57,500 nt of DNA from Glandiceps talaboti (taxonomy: Eukaryota; Hemichordata; Enteropneusta; Spengelidae). The position numbers were made by a program, and so were the translations under genes. Below the pieces are notes generated by a model, which made no database searches, was not told where the DNA came from, and was given only the letters and a program-made list of their open reading frames with translations. This document shows positions 1 to 12,400 of the stretch, piece by piece (within the stretch, counting starts at the first letter, position 1; each line of letters opens with the position of its first letter). The stretch covers positions 4,257,303-4,314,802 of the forward strand of contig NC_135568.1 in NCBI RefSeq assembly GCF_964340395.1, given 5' to 3'.

Positions 1-1
1 C

Positions 2-269
2 ACCGTCTCAACCCAAACAATGGCGTCAATAGAGGGCAGTGATACCCAATTATCAGATGACTACAACCAGCGAACTGAAGCTGTCTTGAAATGTGCAAGA
101 GTATCTGCTAAACTAGGATTTCCCATCTTTGGCATTCACAATGGTGGTCAATGTATGTCAGATGGTACTGCCTGGCTGATGTATGATGAAAATGGACAAT
201 CTACTGACTGTGTGGATGGGAAAGGTGCTGTAAATGCAATCAATGTGTATGCAAATGTATATGATACAG
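2..269 (+). CDS. Polycystin exon A: GGQC cysteine module
   Basis: The frame is open through the left edge (T-V-S-T-Q-T before the Met at 20), so the ATG at 20 is probably internal and the exon may start outside the window. It encodes a module with three cysteines and the core GFPIFGIHNGGQC ... STDC ... NAINVYANVY. From memory this resembles extracellular modules seen beside EGF and lectin-like domains in invertebrate receptors; I know no firm Pfam name for it. It ends in phase 1 at a CAG|GT donor. Confidence 0.85.
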
Positions 270-3200
270 GTTAGCATACATTTTATGATTTACAACTCTC
301 AATAGGCCTTGTAATCTGAATTCCTAATGTATGTCCATGTACTGCACTCAATGAGAAAAGTTTGTGCATTGAAAAAAATGTTATCATCCACGACATGTAG
401 GCCCTACCCATATTACCATTGCACAGGTGAGCTATTCTGTATGTGACATTTCTTAATTAATATCTTCAACTAGCTGCTGCAGTCTATCTCTTCATATATC
501 ATAGCAATTTAGCCACTGTCTGAGTGTCACTAATCTATTATAATTGTGTCTATAGTATAAGTGATCAATCGAACGTGAATGCCCACTATTTTTTTTTTGA
601 GTCAGCACTTACTTTCTCTCGTAAAAAGATGTCAAAACGTGGCTTACTTTTCTCTCTTTAACTTCCAAGGGTAACCCAGCTGGCCTCACATTATCATTCT
701 TTCTTTAACTGCACAGCTTGAAATAACAACAGTTTTTGGGACTAGATTATGATTGAAGAAATCAATAAATCATAAAATGAATAAAGAAAAAACTAAGAAC
801 TAAAGAGTGATAGAACTTGATCTCATATTCTCAGGTTCCACCTATCGCATGAAAAATTCAAAGGTTGTATTGTTTAATCTTATTTGGTGACCATGTGACC
901 TAGTGGCTCCTGCCATTTTGATAGCCTTTGAGACTTAATTGTTGGTTTCTCCGGCCCAGGGTGGTGGAGGTGGGTGTTGATGAATTTTTCCACTTGGCTG
1001 ACAAAAAGCTCTGGAACCCCCCCCCCCCCTCCCCCTCTCTCTGTTGTGTTTTTACTCGGACTATCCTTGAAATGAATCTTAGCACACACATAACTGTGTT
1101 CTGGACAGTAATCAAAATCAAGTTGTGAACCCTACAACCTTCCTTCATCTTGTACAGTACGGTTGTAAACTGAGTACAAAGTATTTCTTGACAAAGGTTA
1201 TTATGGTTTCCTTTCCATGCAGATATTGATGAATGTCTTACTGGTAATGGTGGTTGTGCCCACATCTGTACAAATAATATTGGATCATTCACATGTTCTT
1301 GTAACACTGGATATGTACTAGCTACAGACAACCTAGGGTGTGATGGTAAGTATTTGTTATCATAAGTATGTTCTTCATTAAAATGTGCATAAAATATTCA
1401 TCTATACCCTGGCCATGTCTTAGCTCTCTATTCATAGACCCATCATATAACCACTATGATATTAACCATTTGTGGAAAAATGGAGTGTCTATATTCATTT
1501 TGTTCATTAACATGATAACAAATAAGTGTATGGGGCTACCTCACATAACATACGGTAGCTCCACTGCAGGTAGTCACCAGTACGTATGTCATAACACCAC
1601 TAGTGCACGCACACTACCACCAGTGCAGGTAATCACCTGTACGTATGTCATAACACCACCAGTGTGCACACACTAGCTCCAGTGCAGGTAATCACCAGTA
1701 CGTATGTCATAACACCACAAGGCAAGTGAATGAACCAAAAGTATTTGTAACAACAAACACCAAACCCTATAGCAACAGACACCTACAATTTGTCTTTTCC
1801 TGTAGATGACACTAGTTAGGGGAAAGTGACTGATGGTAGGAAAATAAACAAAAAGAAGCACATATTAAAGTATATCTTTTTCAAAGTTATACAGTTGCCT
1901 AACAAACCGTTTAATTTATTTATAAGGAATGATTGAGATATGACAAGAGTATTTATTTATCTGAATTATCTTTATTACAGTTAGTGTTTATGACAAATAA
2001 TTTGTAAATAATTATTATTTCTTCAGGTAACGAGGCGCCATATGGTGGATGGTGTATGGTACAAGCAACAGGTAAGAGGTATAAATTCAAGTGGTCATAT
2101 GGATGATGAGTGGAATTTTAATTAACTAACTTAATTTGAACTACTGAATTCCATGAATTTTTGCTCCCCCCCCCCCCCCCCATATAAAAAGTTGTCATTT
2201 GTGCATACAGGAAATGATATTCAAAACTGACAAACCTAGAAGACTAAACTAATCTTTGCAACCAAGACCAAACCCTTAGCAACCACCACAGTGATGGTGT
2301 ATATTGCTTAAATAATACCAGGAATGGGTAGGCAAGTGGATGAACCAAAATTTACACTATCATGTGTATACACAGTATCACAAATCAATTCCTATATATA
2401 CAAAAGTCATACAATAACACACTTTTTATACATATTTATTTATTTTTTTAATTAATTGAGTTACAAATATGGGCTTGGACTAAGTTGTTTCAAAATTATA
2501 AGAGAAATTGACCACTGAATTTAATATAAAAATAGAAATTGAATTTGCTTTCTAAAGTACAAAAAGTACTTGTATGAAACTAAACTGATGGCTTATAGCT
2601 AAAATATTTCAGTTGGAAAACTATCCGAATACAAAAAAAGACAAAAAAAGCTTTCAGAGATAGCAGATGACTCAAAGACATTTTGCCAGGTGAAAATTGT
2701 ATGTTATGGTGTGCAAAACTCAAAGCACACAACCAAATGCCAAATTTTACATATTATCGTGATGCAAGAGCAGTACTTTAGTTTAGTACTTAAAAAGAAA
2801 ACAAAGGTGAGGCTGCATTGGTTGATATCCAGTGAGTCTTCAAACTTCACTTTCACCACGAGGACCGATCACTCCTTGACTTCTCTGAAAATAAGACAAA
2901 TGGAATTATTCAAATTAGTCATGAACGTCAATTGACTGAACTTTGTACACTGTGGTAGGGAATTCTGGGATTGGCACCAAATTACCCATGCTGATGTCAC
3001 CAAGAATATAGTTACTGGAGCTAATGTTTAATAGTTAAACCTTATATGCTAATGAAGTAGAAACAATTCAAAGTGATAGACAGGGACACTGATGACATCA
3101 GCATGGGTAATTGGGTGCCAATCCCAGAATTCTCTACTTCAGTGTACAGAGGTCAATCCATGGCAAATTTGAATAATTTTATTTTTCATATTTTTAAAGA

Positions 3201-6200
3201 GGTTGCACTATGTAGATTGGTGAAAGGGAAATTTTGAGAACTTACTGGAAATCAACTAAAGGAGCTATGACAATATCACTCTTATCTGTGTTCCCCTTTT
3301 TCCAAAAATTTTCAATAGAGCAATTGAACATGCATCCCAGAGAGGATAAACTGTATGTTAAGCATCCATCTAAAATTTGGTGATCTTTATTTTGATTAAC
3401 AGAATATGAGCTTTTACAACAATTTAAAGTCACTTGTTTTGGATGGAATGATGAAGGCTACAGTAAAGCGATATCTGCTCAGAATATTGACATCAACAAT
3501 AACACCAATGGTTTAACCTATGAAATAAGAGCAAAGACTCCTGGTGATGAAACTCATGGACAACTTATATACACATCCAACAACTCAACGTCACCTCCTC
3601 TATGCTTACCCCAGGGTCGACAGGATTCAAACTTTACCATTGCAGTTCTGATCAAAGTCATCGATGTTTTTCAAGCATTCGATATCTTCGCTTTAACTGT
3701 AAAGGTCAGTATGTATCATATGTTCATGCTTTGTTAGCCTAGATCATAATAATTGTTTTACAAATCTTGATAAAGCAGGACCAGCACAAGTTTTACTACA
3801 TGACATATGTTTTGTTTTGATTTGTCACAGGTCAAACCCCCGACTAATGCAGAAATCATGAGGAAAATTGCTACAAATGATTCAATGCTGAACACAATAT
3901 TGGAAATTGATGACAAGATGTTGATATACAATGCCTTATACATCTTAACTGATATCATCCACACTTGTAATGAGGTAAATAAGTTGACGATTTCTCAATA
4001 TATGAAATTTCTTGTAAACAAAATTTGATGCATGACAGAATCATAACCCTTATAGATGTGCATGGTACATGACAGAATCATACATTTGTAGACCCCACAG
4101 CTGTATGGTACGTACATGACAGAATCATAGACCTTACATGCCGCCATTGTGTACGTGTGTACATGACAGAATCATAGACCCTTATACATGTGTATGGTGC
4201 ATGACAGAATCATAGCCCCTGTGTATGGTGCAATGACAGAATCATGATAGCCCCTATGTATGGTGCATGACAGAATCATAGATCCTACCGATATGTGTAT
4301 AGTACATGGCAGAATCATACATTTGTACACCCTACTGGGTATACATATGTATTGTACATGACAGAATCATAGACCCTATGTATAGTACATGACAGAATCA
4401 TAACCCCTATGTATAGTACATGACAGAATCATAGCCCCTATGTATGGTGCATGACAGAATCATAACCCTTATAGATGTGTATGGTACATGACAGAATCAT
4501 AGACCCTACGTGTGATCTATGACAGAATGGGGAGAAGGCACGATAATTGATAAAATTTTAAAACTGTTTTAAACAGTTCCATTAGGAGCCTCCAGTAATT
4601 AATAATGAAGGCTCCTTTTAAAGGGAATTAACACAACTGTCAGAAATGATGACATTTTGATGAAATAATCTTACCGAGTGATTTGCAATGCATCTTGGAA
4701 CCAGCAGCAGGTCTATTAAACAAACTGTCAATCAGATCTGTTTCTACATATAATTTTAATTAAACTGCAATTGTTTCTAATTTCAGATATCATGCCTGGA
4801 GGAATCAGTCGAAGCTCAAATGTTAACCAAGGTAACATATACTATCGAGTATTACATTTATATGTACCGTAGATCACTTCACTTGTGAATGTATGTCCTT
4901 CGTGGGATTTTCACTGCAGTGCAATACCGAAAATGCATATCTGCATGCAAATGATATGCAAATGACACACGGATGATTCAATACCATTCAGCAAGGGTGT
5001 ACGATATTATGAATAAGTCATTATATCTAACATAATTTAAAACAGATTTTAACCCCTTCAATACTGAAAACATTCCCGCCAAAATTGTTTGGACAAAATT
5101 CTTGTTTTATGTAAGTTTTTGGCATATATCAACTTCATTTTAGACTGGAATTAAGGAAATGTTACTTCCTAATAAAGTAATATTATTGTAATTATGAAAA
5201 TATTCATATAAATTGGGTCCCCATATTATTTAAAACTCGTCTCTAGTCATGAAATGGTTAAAAAACGTCTCAGTTGTAGCTATTACAAATTTAGCAGTTG
5301 TTTTAACAACTGGAAATAAGGTAAAATTTGACTAATCCCTGTAATATTCACCAAACGATAGCTACATGGGGACACAATTACAAATGATATGGGTTCATTA
5401 TCACAGTTCGTTGTGGTAATTTCAAATTCTAGACTGTTTTCTGTGATACAGTGGCAAAAATATTAGCTTGTTGAGAGAACTTTATGAAAGTAAAACTAAG
5501 ACAATTCTCAGTTTAGAGACCTGTAAAATACCATAGTACGACCAAGACAAGTCTGTTGGCTCGAGCATTATACAGTTCAACTCCTGAAAAAGTCTAAAAT
5601 GAAAACTTTTCACTTTAATACAGAGCACAGGTTGGATAATTGATACATTGGAAGAGGTCATGAGTACTGACTTGGACTTTAGTATCCAGGATACAGAAAT
5701 TGTGGCCCAAACCTTAGCCATCATAACTACCGTTTGTACTTCAGACAGATTCACTTCAAAAAGTGAGGTATGTAAAAGCTTGAAATGAGTTCAAAGAATG
5801 TAAAGTAAACTAATTCACAGTTGTCTTGCTTTTTTTGGTTTAATTACACTTAATGCTATAAAAGTCTTGTTTATAGAAATGTTACTTAGGGTACCCAACG
5901 TTCATTTCATTTGGTATTTGATATTTCTAAATATTGAGGATTCCTCACATGTCCAATTTACCATTCAGTGGTTCTGTTTAATACAACCATGTAGAAACCA
6001 ATAAGACACTGTACATGCTACACTTTTAAGATAGCAAGATTGAATGAATAAAGTTTCTTGTGACATTTCGTCAAACTTAAAATGAATTGATGTGCCACCA
6101 TGCAGACATCAAATGCAAAACAAATGTCAAAACATCGGTGCCCATTTGTCTGTCTAGTTGCATTATGGTTCAGTGGTTTATTTTATTTACAGGCAAATGT

Positions 6201-6391
6201 AACAAGAAATTGTTATCTTACTATCTTAGAGTATAGAATATGCAGTTTCTTTTTGATTTATGTGTGCTTGTATCATGCAAACAGAACCACTGAACGGTAA
6301 CTTTTAAAAAAATTTTGTATGTATTTGATTCTATGTAAATGCTGCTCCTAATGTTTTTAGTGAGCCCCATATATAAAAGGGATGCAGAAAA

Positions 6392-6426
<35 letters not shown>

Positions 6427-9400
6427 GTGTCACTATATTTTGTCCATAAAATACACAAACACTAATCACAGTTTGGCACTCCTTCCAATTTAAAAATATC
6501 TGCTAGTCAAGCATGTCGATTTACACAGATTTCATTTATACCGTAGGTGATAATGAAAGCATCAGATATGATTGGAACAGCAACAATGTCATTGCAGAGA
6601 TTCGTGGAAAACAACCCTGGTAGTAGTAGCTATAGCAATGATACAGGTGTAGGAAAGATCAGAAATGGTAAGTCACCGATATAACGTAAAACTTGTAATA
6701 GTGAAACTGGTATGCTGGATTACATAATTACTGATAGCAATGGTCTCTTACCAAATCTCCTATTTTCTCACGTATTTTTAGATCTGCTTCGTTCAACTTC
6801 TAATATGTTGTATGTGGTATATGATTCTACTGTACAAGATATCGGTGAAGTTGACAAGGTATGAGGACAAAAGCTGTATTAGTTTTATCTCAGCTGCACA
6901 TCCTTATGGTTAGAGGACCCTGACAGTTATTTTGCCAACTGTACAACATGCAACTTTATTAAATTAGTGTTATAACAAATTGATAAAATCTGACTTAGAA
7001 GATGCCTGCTGTACACTGGAGCAAGGCATATATAATTCCTACTAGAAAATTACAAAGATAGGAGCTAAAAATTCTCATTCTTACAATAGCATCATGCAGT
7101 TTTGGGTTTGTCGTGTTTTGGGATATGTTTAGCTCTTAGCCATGTCTAATCCCATAATGCCTTGCTCCTGTGAACAGTAGACCTATTCTAAGTCAGACTC
7201 CCAATTTGTATGTAACTCTATTTAAAAGCAGTCACAAGCAATGAAGAAGTTGGTGTAAATGACTTTTCTGGGTTCCCTAAACATAATTTGACTATATTTA
7301 GAGTTGTAGAGTGATGTGGAATGTTTATTCCCATAGTGCCTGGTCCCAGTCTACAGTAGACCTGTTCTAAGTCAGATTCCCAATCTGTATGTAACTCTAT
7401 TTTAGAGCAGTCATTCAACAATGTAGAATTTGTGGAAGTGACTTTTCTGGGTCCATTCTTTTCATAATGACAACTAAAAGACAAAATCATTGCATCTTTG
7501 TCATAATTGTTCCTCTTTTTAATATACTACCGTAGTACTGTGTCATACACTAGATATGGTGTACAACTTTTAATAATTAATTATAAATTTCACAAATCAA
7601 TTATTTGATGAGAAGTAAATGACAGAACCCCATGACACGTGAGTCCAAATGTGTCGTACACAGGGTATTTGCATGAGTGCTATAAAGTGTTCTCTGTGCC
7701 CATACTTCCATTAGCGTAGTGAGGTAAAGTGCAGCAGAAAATGAGGCAAGCACGAGTCGAGTACCTTATTTCCCCTACCCACAGATATCCTCTTGAGTTA
7801 CCCACACTGGAAGTCATGTGGCATGGGTTATTAATACAGTTTGTTTATCTGAAACAACAAATTTCCATAAAATCATAAAAGTCATACAGTGTGTGATCAC
7901 AAGATTTTGTGTGTAGTGAACGATCACATCCTCATTTGCATATCATTTGCATGCAGGTATGCAATAATGTTTTCGTTATTGCGCTGCAGTGAAAATACCA
8001 CTAGGTATGTACGTGCACCAGTGCAAGTAATCTCTGTACATATAATAATTCAATATATGTTTCTCTTTTCACTATATGTTTCACTTTTCTGTGATCCAGA
8101 TAAAGGAACCTACAACTACTCTATTTGATGCAATTAGTACATGCCTTGATATTACTGTGATGGCAGCTGACATCGTTAATGACTTGGGTATGTATGAAGA
8201 CAAATGGATTGTTGCCATGGCCGACAGACGTAGTAGAAGTGATCTCCATGGTAGCAAGCTAATATCTGAATTTGGCAGTTTCACTCTTCCTTCTGGCAGT
8301 GAAAATGATAATGAAATCGAAATCATGACTGTAAAGGTAGGATACAATTAAAGATTTGCCAATAGTAGTTGGTGGGGAAGAGGCAAAAGAAGAATAATGA
8401 CAGAATTGTCATAGCAATTATCATCTTATCCTTTTCAGTCCTCAACAGGCATGGCCCGAGGGGGCTACTATGTTAGCATGAGTCCGTCCACCTGTCTGTC
8501 TGTCCCTCGATCTAACTCTGAAAGTTATATAGATAGAATTATTTTTGTCTACATGTACACCCACTGTTGAGTTTTCCAATGAGATCTTGTGGTTAAATAG
8601 CCAAACCTTTTCCAAAGTGTGACTGAGGCACAATTCGAAGTCCATGGGCCACTTCAATCAAACCTGGCACACGTGTCACATATACTATAGTCTGCATATA
8701 TCTTTGATTCTTGACCTTTGCCATAATGGCGAAATGGCAGCAGTATCTATATTTGTTGTAAAATTCATTTAGCCCACTAACTATGGAAACTTATGTAGGT
8801 GACCTCATTTGAGTGTGTATACCCATGTTATCAATGATAAGGTTTCTAATGAGACCTGACCTTTGACAATGACCTTTGTGTTGAAGGTCAAATAGCCTAC
8901 GTTGTTCAAAATGCGTAATAGTGATTAAAACATGGCACAAATGGCAGGTACAGTAGTCTGATTAATATGCACATTGTGTTGTTCAGTAGCCTTTGCAATA
9001 ATGTGTAACGATGGCCATTTTCTTGAATTCTAATATGTTTCTCCCTTTTGATCATAGTTTATAGGCATTGCCATGAATCCAATCACATGGAACACCCCCA
9101 AACCATTAATGGGTTCACCTCTACTGTCTTTGGAAGTGCTTGATGAAACCAGAACTCCTGATCCCCAGCGAGGAATTACTGTTTTTGAGATAAAACGTCA
9201 AGAAAGTGGCAAACGTGAATCAGTTACCCCAATTGAGACAAATTTGGTGATTAAGGAAAGGCTGTACATACAAATCAACGAATCAGAGCCAGAGAGCCTA
9301 CTGACTTTAACAATTGATTCAGACGACCCAACTTCAGAGATTGACGTCTACATAATGACCGATGTCTTACCTAATGAAACCATGTATGACAACAAGTGGT

Positions 9401-12400
9401 CACTTCCTGGAGACTATCCAATGACAGTGTTCTACAACAATGACAACAAAGACAGCCACACATACAATCTTTTGATTACATTCGGTGAGTTATGTAATTA
9501 GTTCAATGTGAAAGATAGACAGATATTTTGGACATGGATCAAAGTCATTTAAACAGTTGAAATGATAGATAAACTTAACTCATGCAAGATACAAAGACTA
9601 CGTTATTTATCTTCATAATTATACCCATGCTTACTTTGCTCATATAAGGTCACTTCTGTGTTGTTGTACTTTTATTTTTTATTCCATTGAAATTGCCCTG
9701 CTATTTGTATAATTTCTTTTTTTCAAGTGACTAAGTAAGTGTCAGTAAGTGAGCGGCGACTGTCATTTGAATATGATGAGAGTGGATGAAGTTTTCAGCA
9801 TGCACATACTTACAGTCTCAGTTACCCAGACTTATCACAGGGAATGGACAGAAGTCAGAGCTCCCTGCATGAATTCTGGGTAACAAAGACTATACTTGTT
9901 TTACTTTGCTTCTGTGAAGGGTTGAATCACAAATCAAATGGTAAATGAAAATATTTGTCACTGGTTACACAAACAGGCAAATGTTCAAAGACTTGGACTT
10001 CATGTTTGTAAGAACTTTATCACAGAGAGGTTCTATGTATCTTCCACAAATTAAAGTAATGTTGATAATTTATCACTTCCTTTGCATGTCTAGGACATTG
10101 GACACAAAATACCCAAACAGTAACAGTGAATGCAGTGTTTAAAATCTGCCGATATTGGGATGAAACTGATGAGGAATGGAAATCGGATGGATGCTTGGTA
10201 AGTACTGTACTTCAGTTTCTGTTGTACTACCATTATCACTTTGTAGTATCATATATTTGTAATCTGTATTTTAGTTTAACAGATACTCTTATTATGTTGG
10301 TGGATGATAACATGATTCTGGTGTGTCCACAAATGACAAAATCATGTCCAAAAAGTATGATTGCAATTAGAAATTTAATGCTTTGTAAAGGACTTTGAAG
10401 CCGATCCTATATGGTACTGGTAATTGTTAACCTGCGAAGTTCCCTAAGAATTGGTGTAATGTGTTCATGTCTCTTGACCTGTGTAATGATCCTAGCATAT
10501 GCATTCTGTGTGTGTGTGTATGTGTGTGTGTGTTGCAATGGCTTGGTATTCTCGCATGAGAATTCATACAGCAGAGCATTGTTTGGAAAATGTATAGTAC
10601 TTTGACAAGTTTATGGCAAATATTTTTGGAAAGATCGCCAATTATACCAAGATCAGAGGAAATAAAAGTATTTAACATACACTGAAGATGAAAGAAAACA
10701 ATTTGTGTATCTCACACAAAAATTCTCCATTCTATTCCAGCCTCGTGATCTTGTAACCAGTGACGGCACCATAGTATGTGAATGCAAGCATCTATCAGGG
10801 ACCAAATTTACTGCTGCAGATGTTATTGTCCCCATGAATGCAATAGACTTCAGTACTGTGTTTAGTAAAGATATTACTGAGAACTCATTGGTGTTGATAA
10901 CAATATCAGCTTTCTTCATCGTTTATATCTTGATTGTGATGTGGATGCGAAGAAAGGACAAACATGACTTGATTGAGGTACGTTTCTTTATATATTAAGC
11001 TTCCTAATAGTCTAATAGTAATAGCAAAATAAAACCAGTGCACTCTATTTTGTTTAAAGAGACACTATTAGCTGAGTTATACGTTTTAGGTGTAATTTTT
11101 ACAGTAAATATATTTAGGCATTCATAGTATTCTACTTACTAATGCATACTTCACCATCACATGCAAACGACTGAACCTAAATCTGGTATTGTCATTACAA
11201 TTCAATTACATAATATGTATATTGCATGTGTAATAAAACATTGAGGAAACCACTACTAAGAATATCAACTGTTCCGCAATGCCAGAAGATGTTTTAATAT
11301 ATCATAAACGGCATGCAGAGTAACAACATTATTACAATAATGTAATCTTGGCTTTGTGAAGTAAATATTTTCACTCCCCAAAATAATAAACTTAACTTGC
11401 CATTTTATAAGAGTTATGATGCATTCCTTGTTTTGTCAGTAATAAAGGAAATTGCAAACAAGACGTTCCTTTTGTAAAGTTCTCGTATATCTATCGTTGT
11501 TTTGGTGAGATTTTCTAGCCCAAGTTTTCATTTAAGTTTTAATTTAAAAAAACATGTGTTCTCCAATGTTAGTAATAGGTAAGAACTATTTATCTCAATA
11601 TTTACCCTTTCAGTGGCTGTCTTCTCCTTTATATGGAAACAAAACTGAAGACAACTATTTGTACCAGATAACTGTTTACACTGGACTCCGACCAAATGCA
11701 GGGACAACATGCGATATTTCATTTGAAGTAACTGGTGAACAAGGTCAAAGTGGGGCCAAATTCCTCAAGGATAAAGAAAGGATTGTGGTAATATGTTGTA
11801 TGTTGTTCAATACTAAAGATAGAACCCCATGAGGTATGGATAAAAGTGTTGCGATGCATAGTTGGGGTATTTGCACGAGTGATTGCGATGTTTTCTATCG
11901 TCCTGTTCTCACGAGGCTTGTGAGTGAAAGTGCAGCAGAAAACACCATGAGCACTAGTACAAATACCCATATAAAGTTCCTACACTGACACTCACACGTC
12001 ATCGGATCTGTTATTATTACATATGTGTATACCCAAAACAACAAAATTCCCTACAATCACACACACTATCTGATTTACATACGTGTGCAATAATGTTTTT
12101 GGTGTAATTGTATCACAGTGCAAATACCTGGACTTATATACACACTGATAATCACTAGTACATAATTAAGTATAGACAATCACCTCTTAAATCTGGTTTG
12201 CAAATTTGATGATGTCAGATAGTTTAAACAAACAAGTGGAATATCTTATGTAAAACGGTAACTAAATGCTTTGAATTTCTTACTCCAGTTGTATTTTGTC
12301 TTGTGTGCTAGTTTTGTTAACATTCATTGTATTACCTGTACACTTGATGAATGATGCTGGTCTAAGTGCTTTCCTGCCTACTATTGCCAACATAGTAGGC

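Noticed and set aside
20-22. ATG at 20 as the start of the polycystin protein
   Set aside because: The frame is open upstream to the window edge, no signal peptide follows, and polycystins have long ectodomains; it is most likely an internal Met.
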